From positions 124,001 to 188,000 of the forward strand of contig NZ_MKUD01000070.1 in the NCBI RefSeq assembly GCF_001898575.1: a stretch of DNA of 64,000 nucleotides. Reading direction: 5' to 3'. Positions 25,944 to 34,330 of this stretch are shown piece by piece. The notes under the pieces are model-generated. The model was not told the DNA's origin. It did no database searches and saw only the letters and a program-made list of their open reading frames with translations. The translations under genes were made by a program, and so were the position numbers. Every line of letters begins with the position of its first letter. Position 1 is the stretch's first letter. The stretch is from Spirosoma sp. 48-14 (GTDB taxonomy: Bacteria > Bacteroidota > Bacteroidia > Cytophagales > Spirosomataceae).

Positions 25944-26015
25944 CTACCTGGTTCTGTCAGTGCAACCTTGGGTCGTGTATCTGCATCTTTTGGGAAATAA
26001 CATCATAACGACGAC

Positions 26016-26789
26016 ATGAAAATCCTGATTACATCCCTCCTGTTTGCCCTCGTTGCTTTGTCGCCTGCACTGGCGCAGACAACCGTTGATGCGAAAGACA
26101 TTATGGCAAAAATCAATCGGAAAGAAGCGGTTTCCTATCAAAATGCGACCATCACTGGCGATCTGGACCTAACCAGTTTAGCTAATCGTAAAGAAGTTCG
26201 GGATGGTAACTGGGGTGATTCTCAGCATTACCTGAGCACGGTTGATGTGCCGATGACATTCAAAAATTGTACGTTTAGAGGTAAGTTTCTTGGCTACCGT
26301 ACGGAAGACCAGGATGGTAAGATTTTTCGGACCAGCAACATTGTTTACAACACCGATTTCCCGGAAGCTGTCACGATTGAAGGCTGCACATTTGAAGACG
26401 ATGCCACTTTTAAATATTCGACGTTCAGCCAGCGGGCCATTTTTAGTAACAACAAGTTTGAGAAGATAGCTTTGTTCAAGTACACCAAGTTTCGGAATGA
26501 TGCCGATTTCAGTAGCTCAACCTTCCAGGGCTATGCCGATTTCAAATACACCAAATTCGATGAGGCTTCCACGTTCCAGAAAGCCCGTTTCGAGCGATCT
26601 GCCGACTTTAAATATACCAAATTCGACGAAGGAACGAACTTCAGTCAGGCCCGCTTTACGGGTAGCGCCGATTTTAAATACACGCGTTTGCCGAGTGGGA
26701 GTAATTTCGATGAAGCCCGTTTCGATGGGTCAACCGATTTCAAATACACAACATTGGGTGGACGGCGTTTCCTGCCTTATGGCCGCTGA
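26016..26789 (+). CDS. Exported pentapeptide-repeat-like protein
   Basis: The 257-residue protein has a signal peptide (MKILITSLLFALVALSPALAQ). The central and C-terminal parts are built from A(D/N)FxxxxF-type units typical of right-handed quadrilateral beta-helices. From about residue 160 the repeats become regular with a 20-residue period around ADFKYTKFDE (ADFKYTKFDEAS, ADFKYTKFDEGT, ADFKYTRLPSGS, TDFKYTTLGG). Most pentapeptide proteins are cytosolic, so secretion points to a structural rather than gyrase-binding role. A strong stem-loop follows the stop. Confidence 0.85.
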   Translation: MKILITSLLFALVALSPALAQTTVDAKDIMAKINRKEAVSYQNATITGDLDLTSLANRKEVRDGNWGDSQHYLSTVDVPMTFKNCTFRGKFLGYRTEDQDGKIFRTSNIVYNTDFPEAVTIEGCTFEDDATFKYSTFSQRAIFSNNKFEKIALFKYTKFRNDADFSSSTFQGYADFKYTKFDEASTFQKARFERSADFKYTKFDEGTNFSQARFTGSADFKYTRLPSGSNFDEARFDGSTDFKYTTLGGRRFLPYGR

Positions 26790-26800
26790 TTGACAGGCTG

Positions 26801-26888
26801 GCAGAGCGGAAGTAAACGGGGTGGAGTTGGTGTACTAATGGCCATTGGTTGGCACTTAGTCACCGATTCCACCCCGTTTACTTTCTGC
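26801..26888 (+). terminator. Large stem-loop after the pentapeptide-repeat gene
   Basis: The left arm (26801-26832) contains AAGTAAACGGGGTGGA and the right arm (26861-26888) contains TCCACCCCGTTTACTT. The stem is about 20 bp with mismatches near the loop. It begins 11 bp after a stop codon and ends 28 bp before the next frame, so it may terminate transcription; the long arms also fit the repeat families in this window. Confidence 0.6.
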
Positions 26889-26916
26889 ACCATTCCTAAA
26901 CCTGTGTCCTACTTTT

Positions 26917-28164
26917 TTGTTTATCAAAGCGTTACACCAATCACGCAACGTTTTGAAACGCACGACTAAAATCCTGATTGCACTCGTAGTACTCCTGATC
27001 ATTGCCCGATTGCTGTTACCGTACTTTGTACTGCGCTATGTCAATAAAACCCTGGCCGACATGGGTGGTTATACAGGCCATGTCGAAGATATTGACATTC
27101 AGCTCATTCGTGGGGCTTATCAGATAGATGATCTTCGTATTCGGAAGATCAATGGGAAGATAAAAGAACCATTCCTGTTTATTCCTAAAACGGACTTGTC
27201 TGTGGAATGGAAAGCCTTATTTAAAGGTAGGCTGGTAAGCGAAGTGGAATGCTATAAACCTGAAATTAATTTCGCTTTTGGTAAAGACCAGGCCAGTAGC
27301 CAGACAGGAGCCGAAGTGGATTGGACAGCCTTCCTGAAAAAACTGCTCCCCATCAAAATCAACCGATTTGCTGTGATCGACGGAGAGGTCAATCTGGCCA
27401 GTTTGATTACTCAGCCCCGCGCCGACCTGTCGATCAAACGGTTTCAGGGGGAGGTGCGAAACATCCGAAATGTCGATGACCGGAACAAAAAACTTCCTTC
27501 GCCGGTGGTGGCATCTGGTGATGTACCGGGCTACGGCGGCACCATGAAATTTTCGGCTGATATGAATCTGCTGAAGGTAGTTCCTGACTTTGATTATAAC
27601 CTGATGTTCGATAACCTTCAGTTGGTCAAGCTCAATGCACTCGCTCGTGCCTACGGCAATGTTGACTTCGAATGGGGCACCGTCAGCGTATATAGTGAGA
27701 TGGCCATGCTCGACAAAAAACTGAATGGCTATGTCAAACCGCTGACAAAGGGAATGGAGATTTTTAAGCTCAATGAGCACGAGCATCGGTCTGTAGGGCG
27801 CTTTTTTACGGAATTGCTGGCTCAGGTCGGTACGGATGTCCTGAAAAATCAGAAGCATGATCAGGTAGCTACCCGGATTCCCCTCAACGGAACGTATGAC
27901 GATATCAAGACGGCGGTGTGGCCTACTATTTTCGGCTTATTGCGCAATGCATACGTAGAAGCTTTTCGGCATGATTTTGACAATAATATCACGCTGAAAG
28001 ACGCGTTCAAAAGCATCAAAGAGGATTATAAAGCCAGACGCGATGAGCGAAAGGCCGCACGTAAGGAAGCCAGAGCTGACCGAAAAGCCCAGCGACAGGA
28101 AAAACGCAGAGAACGAAAGGCCGAACGTGAACGCAAAAAGAAAGAACGTAAAACGGTTGCCTGA
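26917..28164 (+). CDS. DUF748/AsmA-like envelope protein with long basic tail
   Basis: The start is uncertain: only TTG codons (26917 or 26953) precede the membrane anchor ILIALVVLLIIARLLLPYFV. After this TM, a periplasmic DUF748/AsmA-type domain follows (VEDIDIQLIRGAYQIDDLRI, FVIDGEVNL-like strands, GGTMKFSADMNLLKVVPDF). AsmA-like proteins are linked to lipid transport and outer-membrane homeostasis. The last 50 residues are an unusual Lys/Arg/Glu/Ala-rich helix (DERKAARKEARADRKAQRQE) predicted to be highly charged. The gene converges on the next minus-strand gene. Confidence 0.8.
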   Translation: MFIKALHQSRNVLKRTTKILIALVVLLIIARLLLPYFVLRYVNKTLADMGGYTGHVEDIDIQLIRGAYQIDDLRIRKINGKIKEPFLFIPKTDLSVEWKALFKGRLVSEVECYKPEINFAFGKDQASSQTGAEVDWTAFLKKLLPIKINRFAVIDGEVNLASLITQPRADLSIKRFQGEVRNIRNVDDRNKKLPSPVVASGDVPGYGGTMKFSADMNLLKVVPDFDYNLMFDNLQLVKLNALARAYGNVDFEWGTVSVYSEMAMLDKKLNGYVKPLTKGMEIFKLNEHEHRSVGRFFTELLAQVGTDVLKNQKHDQVATRIPLNGTYDDIKTAVWPTIFGLLRNAYVEAFRHDFDNNITLKDAFKSIKEDYKARRDERKAARKEARADRKAQRQEKRRERKAERERKKKERKTVA

Positions 28165-28174
28165 TACCTGTGGA

Positions 28175-28438
28175 TCAGCGCCGGACAGTATCGATTCGGG
28201 TGGCTCCACCACGGCGCAACGAATCTGGGCGCAGTCGGGGCTGACGACGGTTTCCGGGTTTGGTCGAATCGGGTAATGGTTTGGTTGTGGAACGTCTATT
28301 CGGTTGGGCAGAAGGCCGATTCGGTGTTGGCTGCTGCCTCGCTTCCGAAGCCGACCGAAGTTCCGACGAGATGAGGCTCGTTGAGTTGATAAGGCTTAGT
28401 ATACCGAGCAGGCAGGCCCAGAAAAATATCCATTTCAT
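28175..28438 (-). CDS. Small membrane-anchored Pro/Arg-rich protein
   Basis: ATG at 28438 gives an 87-residue protein with an N-terminal hydrophobic segment (MKWIFFWACLLGILSLIN) and then a disordered Pro/Arg/Ser/Gln-rich tail (QQPTPNRPSAQPNRRSTTKP). No domain is visible. It lies in the 376-bp gap between the AsmA-like and sigma factor genes, converging on the former. Coding is plausible from the signal-anchor start, but conservation was not tested. Confidence 0.5.
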   Translation of the reverse strand: MKWIFFWACLLGILSLINSTSLISSELRSASEARQQPTPNRPSAQPNRRSTTKPLPDSTKPGNRRQPRLRPDSLRRGGATRIDTVRR

Positions 28439-28540
28439 CGTGATAAAGCGATTGTTTAAATACTGTAACCACATAGAACGGCGTTCGGTTATGGAATTCC
28501 GACTGCTTTTGCATCTTTAGGCATAAGTAGCCCTACACTT

Positions 28541-29146
28541 ATGTTTCTGAAACTGTTTCGTAAGCCCAAACCCCCCTCTGAACGATACCGAACGGATTCT
28601 GCCGGTCTTCTGGCGGCTTATCGGGCCACTGGCGACCTAACTATTCTGGGGGAGCTGTATGAGCAGCATATGGAATTGATTTACGCAGTCTGCTTCAACT
28701 ACCTGCGCGACGAAGAGGAGGCAAAGGATGCGGTCATGAATCTGTTCGAACAACTCATAACCGATTTGCGTCGGCATGATGTTCAGCAGTTTGGGCCCTG
28801 GCTGCATAGCGTGGCACGCAACTATTGCCTCATGCAACTGCGAAAAAGCCAGTCCCATCCGACAGTTGCGCTAGTCAATCAGACCGAATCAGAGGCCAAC
28901 GACGAATCGTCAGATCAGTTTACCAGCTATGATACCGACCTGCCTGAGCTCGAAGAAGATCTAACCCGGATGGAAGCCTGTTTGCTGACCTTACCTCCCG
29001 AGCAGCAGGTATGCCTGACGTTATTCTATCTGGAGCGAAAGACCTACACCGAAGTTGCCGACCATACGGGCTACGATATGAAACAGGTGAAAAGTTATTT
29101 GCAAAATGGCCGAAGAAATTTGAAAATTTGTATGAGTCGGCATTAA
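28541..29146 (+). CDS. ECF-type RNA polymerase sigma factor
   Basis: The 201-residue protein has region 2 (ILGELYEQHMELIYAVCFNYLRDEEEAKDAVMNLFEQL) and region 4 (LTLPPEQQVCLTLFYLERKTYTEVADHTGYDMKQVKSYLQNGRRNLK) with its helix-turn-helix. An acidic linker (about 110-140) separates them. This is the standard group 4 sigma-70 layout. The next gene encodes a membrane protein with anti-sigma layout 59 bp downstream, so the pair is probably a signal-responsive regulator. The target regulon cannot be read from the sequence. Confidence 0.92.
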   Translation: MFLKLFRKPKPPSERYRTDSAGLLAAYRATGDLTILGELYEQHMELIYAVCFNYLRDEEEAKDAVMNLFEQLITDLRRHDVQQFGPWLHSVARNYCLMQLRKSQSHPTVALVNQTESEANDESSDQFTSYDTDLPELEEDLTRMEACLLTLPPEQQVCLTLFYLERKTYTEVADHTGYDMKQVKSYLQNGRRNLKICMSRH

Positions 29147-29205
29147 GTAACGTGGGAGAAAACCCACATTGTTTTGTTAAAGCGGGTTTGCCCCGCGTCA
29201 CCACA

Positions 29206-29649
29206 ATGAACGACCAATTGACATTCGACGATTTACAGGCGTATCGGTCTGGGCAACTGAGCGGACCGGCACGACATCGTGTGGAGCGGTTACTGCTCGA
29301 AAACCCGTTCTACGCGGATGCGCTGGCCGGGTTGGAGGCCATGCAGCAAACGGCCACGAACGTCGCCAATGGCCCAATGGCCGATCAGATGGCTGATCTT
29401 CGTGATGCGCTGCATCGGCGAATTCATGAATCGGCTAATCGAAAACGGCTCTGGCCTCTCTGGATTGCTACCACAACAGCTGCCATTCTGTTTATGCTGG
29501 CGATGGCTATTTATTTTATTTTCTTCGCGCCAAAACATTATCCGAAGGCCAGACCAGTTGTGCCTGCATCTAAAACGGTTTTAAATAAGCAGCACACTAT
29601 GGGCGGAACAGGTTTTTATCTGCTTGATTATCAGCGTTTTGCTTGCTGA
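29206..29649 (+). CDS. Single-TM anti-sigma-like protein
   Basis: ATG at 29206 was chosen over the far upstream frame opening at 29011, which overlaps the sigma factor. The 147-residue protein has a cytoplasmic helical domain (NDQLTFDDLQAYRSGQLSGPARHRVERLLLENPFYADALAGLE), similar to zinc-less anti-sigma domains of Bacteroidota, a TM segment (LWIATTTAAILFMLAMAIYFIF) and a short C-terminal tail. Position directly after an ECF sigma gene supports an anti-sigma role. It lacks the HxxxCxxC zinc motif, so sensing would not involve zinc release. Confidence 0.78.
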   Translation: MNDQLTFDDLQAYRSGQLSGPARHRVERLLLENPFYADALAGLEAMQQTATNVANGPMADQMADLRDALHRRIHESANRKRLWPLWIATTTAAILFMLAMAIYFIFFAPKHYPKARPVVPASKTVLNKQHTMGGTGFYLLDYQRFAC

Positions 29650-29866
29650 TAGGGCGCGGATTTTTAGGGTCATCTAAGATTTAACGTGCTGGTAAAGCAG
29701 GCTCTGAATAAACTCAATCTTAATTGACCAAAAGAGTCATAAAAATCCGTGTTCGCTGTGTACCATGTCCTTTTTTGTAGGTAAAAAAGATTGAAGTCTC
29801 CCGAAAAATTAAAACATTTGCCGAACATCAAGCGTTAACGGGGCATATCAACCCATTGATTTATTT

Positions 29867-30553
29867 ATGTTTCGCGCAAATTCACTACGTTCTATTATTC
29901 TCTCATCTTTTCTTGTTATCGGTTGTCTATCAGTGAGTTCGGCCCAGCAGCGGTTCACGGCAGGTCCGCGTGTTGGCTTGAATTTATCTAATTACTGGGG
30001 CAGCGCGGATGGGATGAGCTTTACGCCTGGACTTACAGCAGGGGCCTTTCTGATGTATAGCTCGCTGAACCACTTCGGTATCTCTGGTGATGTTTTGTAT
30101 TCGCAACGCGGTACAAGCTATCAGGGCAATAATATGAAGTTTATTCAGCGCGTCAACTACCTCGAAATTCCGGTGGTAGCCCGCTATTTTCTGACCCTGA
30201 ATGGAAACTTCAGACCCAACCTGTTTGTCGGTCCTTCGTTAGGCATCAAACTCAATGCAAAGCGGATTAAAGGGGATTATCTGCAAGGGACTGGTCCGGT
30301 ACTCAACGGCGACAACAGCGACGCGTTTAATAATCTGGACTTGGGAGCAACAGGTGGTATTCAGTTGAACTGGGGCACTGGCAATCGGCAGCACTTCCTG
30401 ATCGATGCCCGGTATACCCTGGGGTTAACTGATGTGCAAGCCTTCACGAACGTCTGGGGACCACGGAGTTCGCTGCAAAATTCAACCGTCTCCATTACGC
30501 TTGGCTATGGTTTTGGGGTAGGACCTGAGTATCGCAGCCGATACAGAAAATAA
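29867..30553 (+). CDS. Outer-membrane beta-barrel protein (PorT/OMP_b-brl-like)
   Basis: The 228-residue protein has a signal peptide ending VSSAQ and then repeating amphipathic strands typical of Bacteroidota small barrels: FTAGPRVGLNLSNYWG, FTPGLTAGAFLMYSSL, VARYFLTLNGNFRPNLFVGPSLGIKL, LGATGGIQLNWG, FLIDARYTLGLTDV and a terminal VSITLGYGFGV. A length of about 200 residues and a glycine/aromatic pattern fit the eight-strand OMP_b-brl class. It is 217 bp from the anti-sigma gene and likely independently transcribed. Confidence 0.85.
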   Translation: MFRANSLRSIILSSFLVIGCLSVSSAQQRFTAGPRVGLNLSNYWGSADGMSFTPGLTAGAFLMYSSLNHFGISGDVLYSQRGTSYQGNNMKFIQRVNYLEIPVVARYFLTLNGNFRPNLFVGPSLGIKLNAKRIKGDYLQGTGPVLNGDNSDAFNNLDLGATGGIQLNWGTGNRQHFLIDARYTLGLTDVQAFTNVWGPRSSLQNSTVSITLGYGFGVGPEYRSRYRK

Positions 30554-30562
30554 GACAGCTGA

Positions 30563-30675
30563 CTAGCTACGAACCACGAGGTACGGTTTACGATTTAGAT
30601 GGTGTGATTCATATTTTAATTGGTCACGCAGGAAAAAAATCGTAAATCGTACCTCGTAATTCGTAATATAGTTAG
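30563..30675. repeat. Inverted repeat with CGAGGTACG(G/A)TTTACGA arms
   Basis: The left arm starts CTAGCTACGAACCACGAGGT at 30563 and continues ACGGTTTACGATT. The right arm (30640-30675) is its approximate inverse (ATCGTAAATCGTACCTCG...). The element lies between the barrel gene and the glycoside hydrolase gene, ending 3 bp before the latter's ATG, so a folded stem could mask or shape its leader. Confidence 0.75.
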
Positions 30676-30678
30676 CTT

Positions 30679-33600
30679 ATGCCCTTCAGACGGCCCATTT
30701 TTGTTCTCTTCATCAGCATCTTATTTTCTATGCCGGTAGTGGCGCAAACCACTACCCCCGCTTTTCTTAACCTCAACGAACGCCAAAACTGCTGGGTCGA
30801 TTCGGTATTTACCAACATGTCGCCCGACGACCGGATTGCGCAGTTAATCATGGTGGCGGGCTATTCGAACCGCAGACCTTCCTATGAAGATTCGCTGGTT
30901 CGACTGGTACAAACGGCAAAACTCGGTGGCGTTGTCATGTTTCAGGGTGGGCCTGTTCGGCAGGCTCAACTGACCAATCGCTTACAGGCCGTTTCGAAAG
31001 TCCCGTTGCTGATGGCAATAGATGCCGAGTGGGGGCTTGCCATGCGCTTAGACAGTACGGTCCGCTACCCTTATCAGATGACGCTGGGGGCCATGCAGGG
31101 GAACGATAGTCTGATTTATCGTATGGGGGCCAATCTGGCCCGGCAAGCCCGTCGATTAGGTTTGCACATCAACTTTGCGCCCACGGTCGATGTCAACAAT
31201 AACCCTAACAATCCAGTCATCAATTTTCGGTCGTTTGGTGAAAACAAATACGATGTGGCCCGAAAAGCCCTCGCCTATGTGAAGGGTATGCAGGACAACC
31301 AACTGCTAACCAGCATCAAACATTTTCCGGGACATGGTGATACCGGCACCGATTCTCACTTCGATCTACCACTCATTGCTAAAAGTCGGACCCAGCTCGA
31401 CTCGCTGGAATTGTATCCGTTTCGGGAGCTGATCAAAGCGGGGGCTTCTGGGGTGATGGTGGCGCATTTAAACGTTCCGGCCCTGGACACGACCCGTAAC
31501 CGTCCTTCTACCTTATCGCCTGCTATTGTAACGAACCTGCTCAAAAATGAGCTGGGCTTTCAGGGGCTGACGTTTTCGGACGCGATGAATATGAAAGCGC
31601 TTACGAAGTATTTTCCGTCGGGGCAGGCCGATCAGTTGGGTATCGAAGCCGGCCTGGATATACTGGAATTTACGGAAGATGTACCGGCAGCACTGGCAAA
31701 AATCAAACAGGCCGTGGCCGCCGGGCGTATCAGTCAGGCGTCGCTGGATGCCCGTTGCCTGAAAGTACTCCGGGCCAAAGTCTGGGCGGGGCTGGATCGA
31801 TACAAACCCATTGACCTCACCAATCTGGTAAGCGATCTTAACTCAGTGCAGGACGACCTGCTCAACCGGAAACTCACCGAAGCGAGTCTGACCGTTCTGA
31901 AAAATGAACGGAATCTACTACCTCTGCAACATCTTGACACCCTGCGTATTGCGTCGGTAGCTGTGGAAAGCGATAAGATCACGGCTTTTCAGCAGATGGT
32001 CGCCAACTACACGCAGGTCAATCATTTCAATATCACGTCCCGCACACCCGACTCAACGCTGGCTCAGGTGCGTGATTCACTAAAGAATTATAATCTGATT
32101 CTGGTCGATGTTCACCTGAATAATATTCGTCCGGCTGCCCGCTATGGTTTGCAGGCTAAAACGGCTGCTTTGGTTAGTGAGTTAGTATCAACGGGTAAGG
32201 CGGTTGTTACGGTATTCGGTAATCCCTATGTACTGGATAAACTCACGTTTCCGATGGATACGGTACAGACAGCCCGGAATATTGAACAGGCGCGGGCGGT
32301 CGTAATGCCGTATCAATTAACCAATTATACCGAAGAACTATCAGCTCAGTTGATATTTGGCGCTATTGGGGCTTCGGGTAAACTGCCGGTAACCGTCAAC
32401 CAGCGCTTCCGGTATGGCGATGGTATACCTGTTCAGCCCATCGGCCGGATGAAATATACCATTCCCGAAGAAGTGGGGATCGACAGCCGATATCTGGCCC
32501 AACAGGTCGACTCACTGGTAAACGTGGGGATGACTCAAAAGGCATTTCCCGGCTGTGTGGTTCAGATGGCCAAAGATGGGAAAGTGATCTTCCGAAAAGC
32601 GTATGGAAACCATACATACGATGCATCGCTTGGGGCAGAGCCTAAACCTGTCCAGTTGGATGATCTGTATGATATGGCGTCGGTTACGAAAGTAAGTACC
32701 TCTACCCCGGCTCTGATGAAGCTGGTGGATGAAGGTAAGTTCAATCTGGATGGCAAAATGGCCGATTATCTGCCCTTTCTGAAGAAGTCGAATAAGGCGA
32801 ACCTGATCTGGCGGGATGTACTGACGCACCAGGCCCGGCTGAAAGCCTGGATTCCGTTCTGGATGGACACCAAAAATCCAGATGGTTCGTGGAAGCCAAA
32901 AACCTTTAAAAACGAACGCTCGGGCCGTTACCCAATTGAAGTGACCGACAGCCTGTTTGAATTCAAAAACTACCCGAAAGTTATTTACCAGCAAATTCGG
33001 GACTCCCCACTGAACGAGAAGAAAGAGTACGTTTACTCCGATCTTTCGTTTATTATGTACCCACTTGTTGTGAAGCGCCTTACGGGTGTCAACTTCGAAG
33101 AGTACGTCAAAGCCACCTTCTTCCGACCACTGGGAGCTACTACGCTGACGTTTAACCCACGTCGGTTCTACTCTCTCGACCGGATTGTACCGACCGAATA
33201 CGATTCGTTGTTTCGCAAAACACTCATTTGGGGACGCGTGCACGACGAAGGAGCTGCCATGCTCAACGGCCTGTCGGGGCATGCGGGGCTGTTTGGTTCG
33301 GCCAACGATCTGATGAAGGTGTATGACATGTATCGTCGGATGGGGTCATATGGTGGACAGCAATTCATTTCGCAGAAAACCATGGCAGAGTTCACCCGCT
33401 ATCAGTTTCCCGAATTGGGTAACCGCCGTGGGTTAGGCTTCGACAAACCCTCGTTCAAGTACTCGGGTAATGGTCCTCGTTCAGCAACCAAGGCTAGTTT
33501 TGGGCATTCGGGCTTTACCGGCACGTTCGTATGGGTCGATCCCGATCCGGCCTACAATCTTACCTATGTATTTTTGTGTAACCGCGTGTACCCAACCCGC

Positions 33601-33684
33601 AATAACAATACGCTAGGCAATCTGAATACCCGAACGAACATTGTAGAAGCACTGTATCAGGCAACTAAACGAGGCATTCAATGA
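30679..33684 (+). CDS. Glycoside hydrolase family 3 / serine beta-lactamase-like fusion
   Basis: The 1001-residue protein has a signal peptide (LFISILFSMPVVAQ). Residues about 35-560 form a GH3 beta-N-acetylglucosaminidase module with the NagZ signature KHFPGHGDTGTDSH (from residue 214) and catalytic Asp301 in FSDAMNMKAL. Residues about 590-1000 form a class C beta-lactamase/PBP-type serine hydrolase with the SxxK motif in ASVTKVST (Ser668, Lys671) and a later YSDLSF motif. Such fusions are common in Bacteroidota and are thought to act in peptidoglycan recycling. The stop overlaps the start of the DinB-like gene. Confidence 0.92.
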   Translation: MPFRRPIFVLFISILFSMPVVAQTTTPAFLNLNERQNCWVDSVFTNMSPDDRIAQLIMVAGYSNRRPSYEDSLVRLVQTAKLGGVVMFQGGPVRQAQLTNRLQAVSKVPLLMAIDAEWGLAMRLDSTVRYPYQMTLGAMQGNDSLIYRMGANLARQARRLGLHINFAPTVDVNNNPNNPVINFRSFGENKYDVARKALAYVKGMQDNQLLTSIKHFPGHGDTGTDSHFDLPLIAKSRTQLDSLELYPFRELIKAGASGVMVAHLNVPALDTTRNRPSTLSPAIVTNLLKNELGFQGLTFSDAMNMKALTKYFPSGQADQLGIEAGLDILEFTEDVPAALAKIKQAVAAGRISQASLDARCLKVLRAKVWAGLDRYKPIDLTNLVSDLNSVQDDLLNRKLTEASLTVLKNERNLLPLQHLDTLRIASVAVESDKITAFQQMVANYTQVNHFNITSRTPDSTLAQVRDSLKNYNLILVDVHLNNIRPAARYGLQAKTAALVSELVSTGKAVVTVFGNPYVLDKLTFPMDTVQTARNIEQARAVVMPYQLTNYTEELSAQLIFGAIGASGKLPVTVNQRFRYGDGIPVQPIGRMKYTIPEEVGIDSRYLAQQVDSLVNVGMTQKAFPGCVVQMAKDGKVIFRKAYGNHTYDASLGAEPKPVQLDDLYDMASVTKVSTSTPALMKLVDEGKFNLDGKMADYLPFLKKSNKANLIWRDVLTHQARLKAWIPFWMDTKNPDGSWKPKTFKNERSGRYPIEVTDSLFEFKNYPKVIYQQIRDSPLNEKKEYVYSDLSFIMYPLVVKRLTGVNFEEYVKATFFRPLGATTLTFNPRRFYSLDRIVPTEYDSLFRKTLIWGRVHDEGAAMLNGLSGHAGLFGSANDLMKVYDMYRRMGSYGGQQFISQKTMAEFTRYQFPELGNRRGLGFDKPSFKYSGNGPRSATKASFGHSGFTGTFVWVDPDPAYNLTYVFLCNRVYPTRNNNTLGNLNTRTNIVEALYQATKRGIQ

Positions 33685-34142
33685 AAGAGTATCTGATTGA
33701 GCTACTCGACTATGAGCTTTGGGCCAACCACCGCATCATTACGGCCCTCGAAGCGGTTAGCAATCCACCGCAGCGAGCTGTAGCCGTGATGGGGCACATC
33801 TTATCTGCACAACAGGTCTGGATCGGCCGAATTACGAATCAGTCGGTGTTTGTATCAATCTGGGAAGATATCCCCGTTAGCTGGATGGCCGAAACCGCCG
33901 ACCGCCAGCACCGTCAGGTGAAGAGCTATGTAAGTGGGCTTTCCGAAGGGCAACTGGCCGAGTCGATTAGCTATAAGGATTCGAAAGGCAATCCACACCA
34001 AACGCCATTGGTCGAAATTTTAACACACATGAGTCACCACGCAGCTTACCACCGGGGGCAAATTGTGCAGCTCATCCGGCCCATGCTGGCCGAAGCCCCT
34101 GTGACGGATTACATTATCTGGAGCCGGGAGAAACAGAAATAG
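33681..34142 (+). CDS. DinB-family protein
   Basis: The 153-residue protein begins at an ATGA overlap with the GH3 fusion stop, so it is translationally coupled. Four-helix DinB hallmarks are ELWANHRIITALE, VMGHILSAQQVW and the C-terminal metal-binding segment LTHMSHHAAYHRGQIVQLI. The His residues at GHI and HHAAYH would coordinate the metal. Members include bacillithiol-type thiol transferases and many proteins of unknown function. A Rho-independent terminator overlaps its 3' end. Confidence 0.87.
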   Translation: MKEYLIELLDYELWANHRIITALEAVSNPPQRAVAVMGHILSAQQVWIGRITNQSVFVSIWEDIPVSWMAETADRQHRQVKSYVSGLSEGQLAESISYKDSKGNPHQTPLVEILTHMSHHAAYHRGQIVQLIRPMLAEAPVTDYIIWSREKQK

Positions 34143-34170
34143 CCTACTTGTAGGCTATTTCTGTTTCTTT
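34130..34170 (+). terminator. Rho-independent terminator after the DinB gene
   Basis: Perfect 17-bp arms GAAACAGAAATAGCCTA (34130-34146) and TAGGCTATTTCTGTTTC (34151-34167) flank a CTTG loop and are followed by TTT. The left arm overlaps the last codons and stop of the DinB gene. Confidence 0.85.
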
Positions 34171-34330
34171 ATGCGTATTCAGTAAGGCGTTGATCTATAG
34201 GTGGGTAGCTCTTATTTCTTTTCCAGCCAATTACTAAAATAAAACCCCTTGACCCTGCCACTTGTTAAGTTAAGGAACAGTAGTTACGTTCTGTCTGCAC
34301 ACGTTTCCTGTCCTACACGCCGAGAAAACC

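Noticed and set aside
32512-33282. 256-codon minus-strand frame opposite the GH3/serine hydrolase fusion
   Set aside because: Antisense shadow of the beta-lactamase-like domain with SxxK motif on the plus strand.
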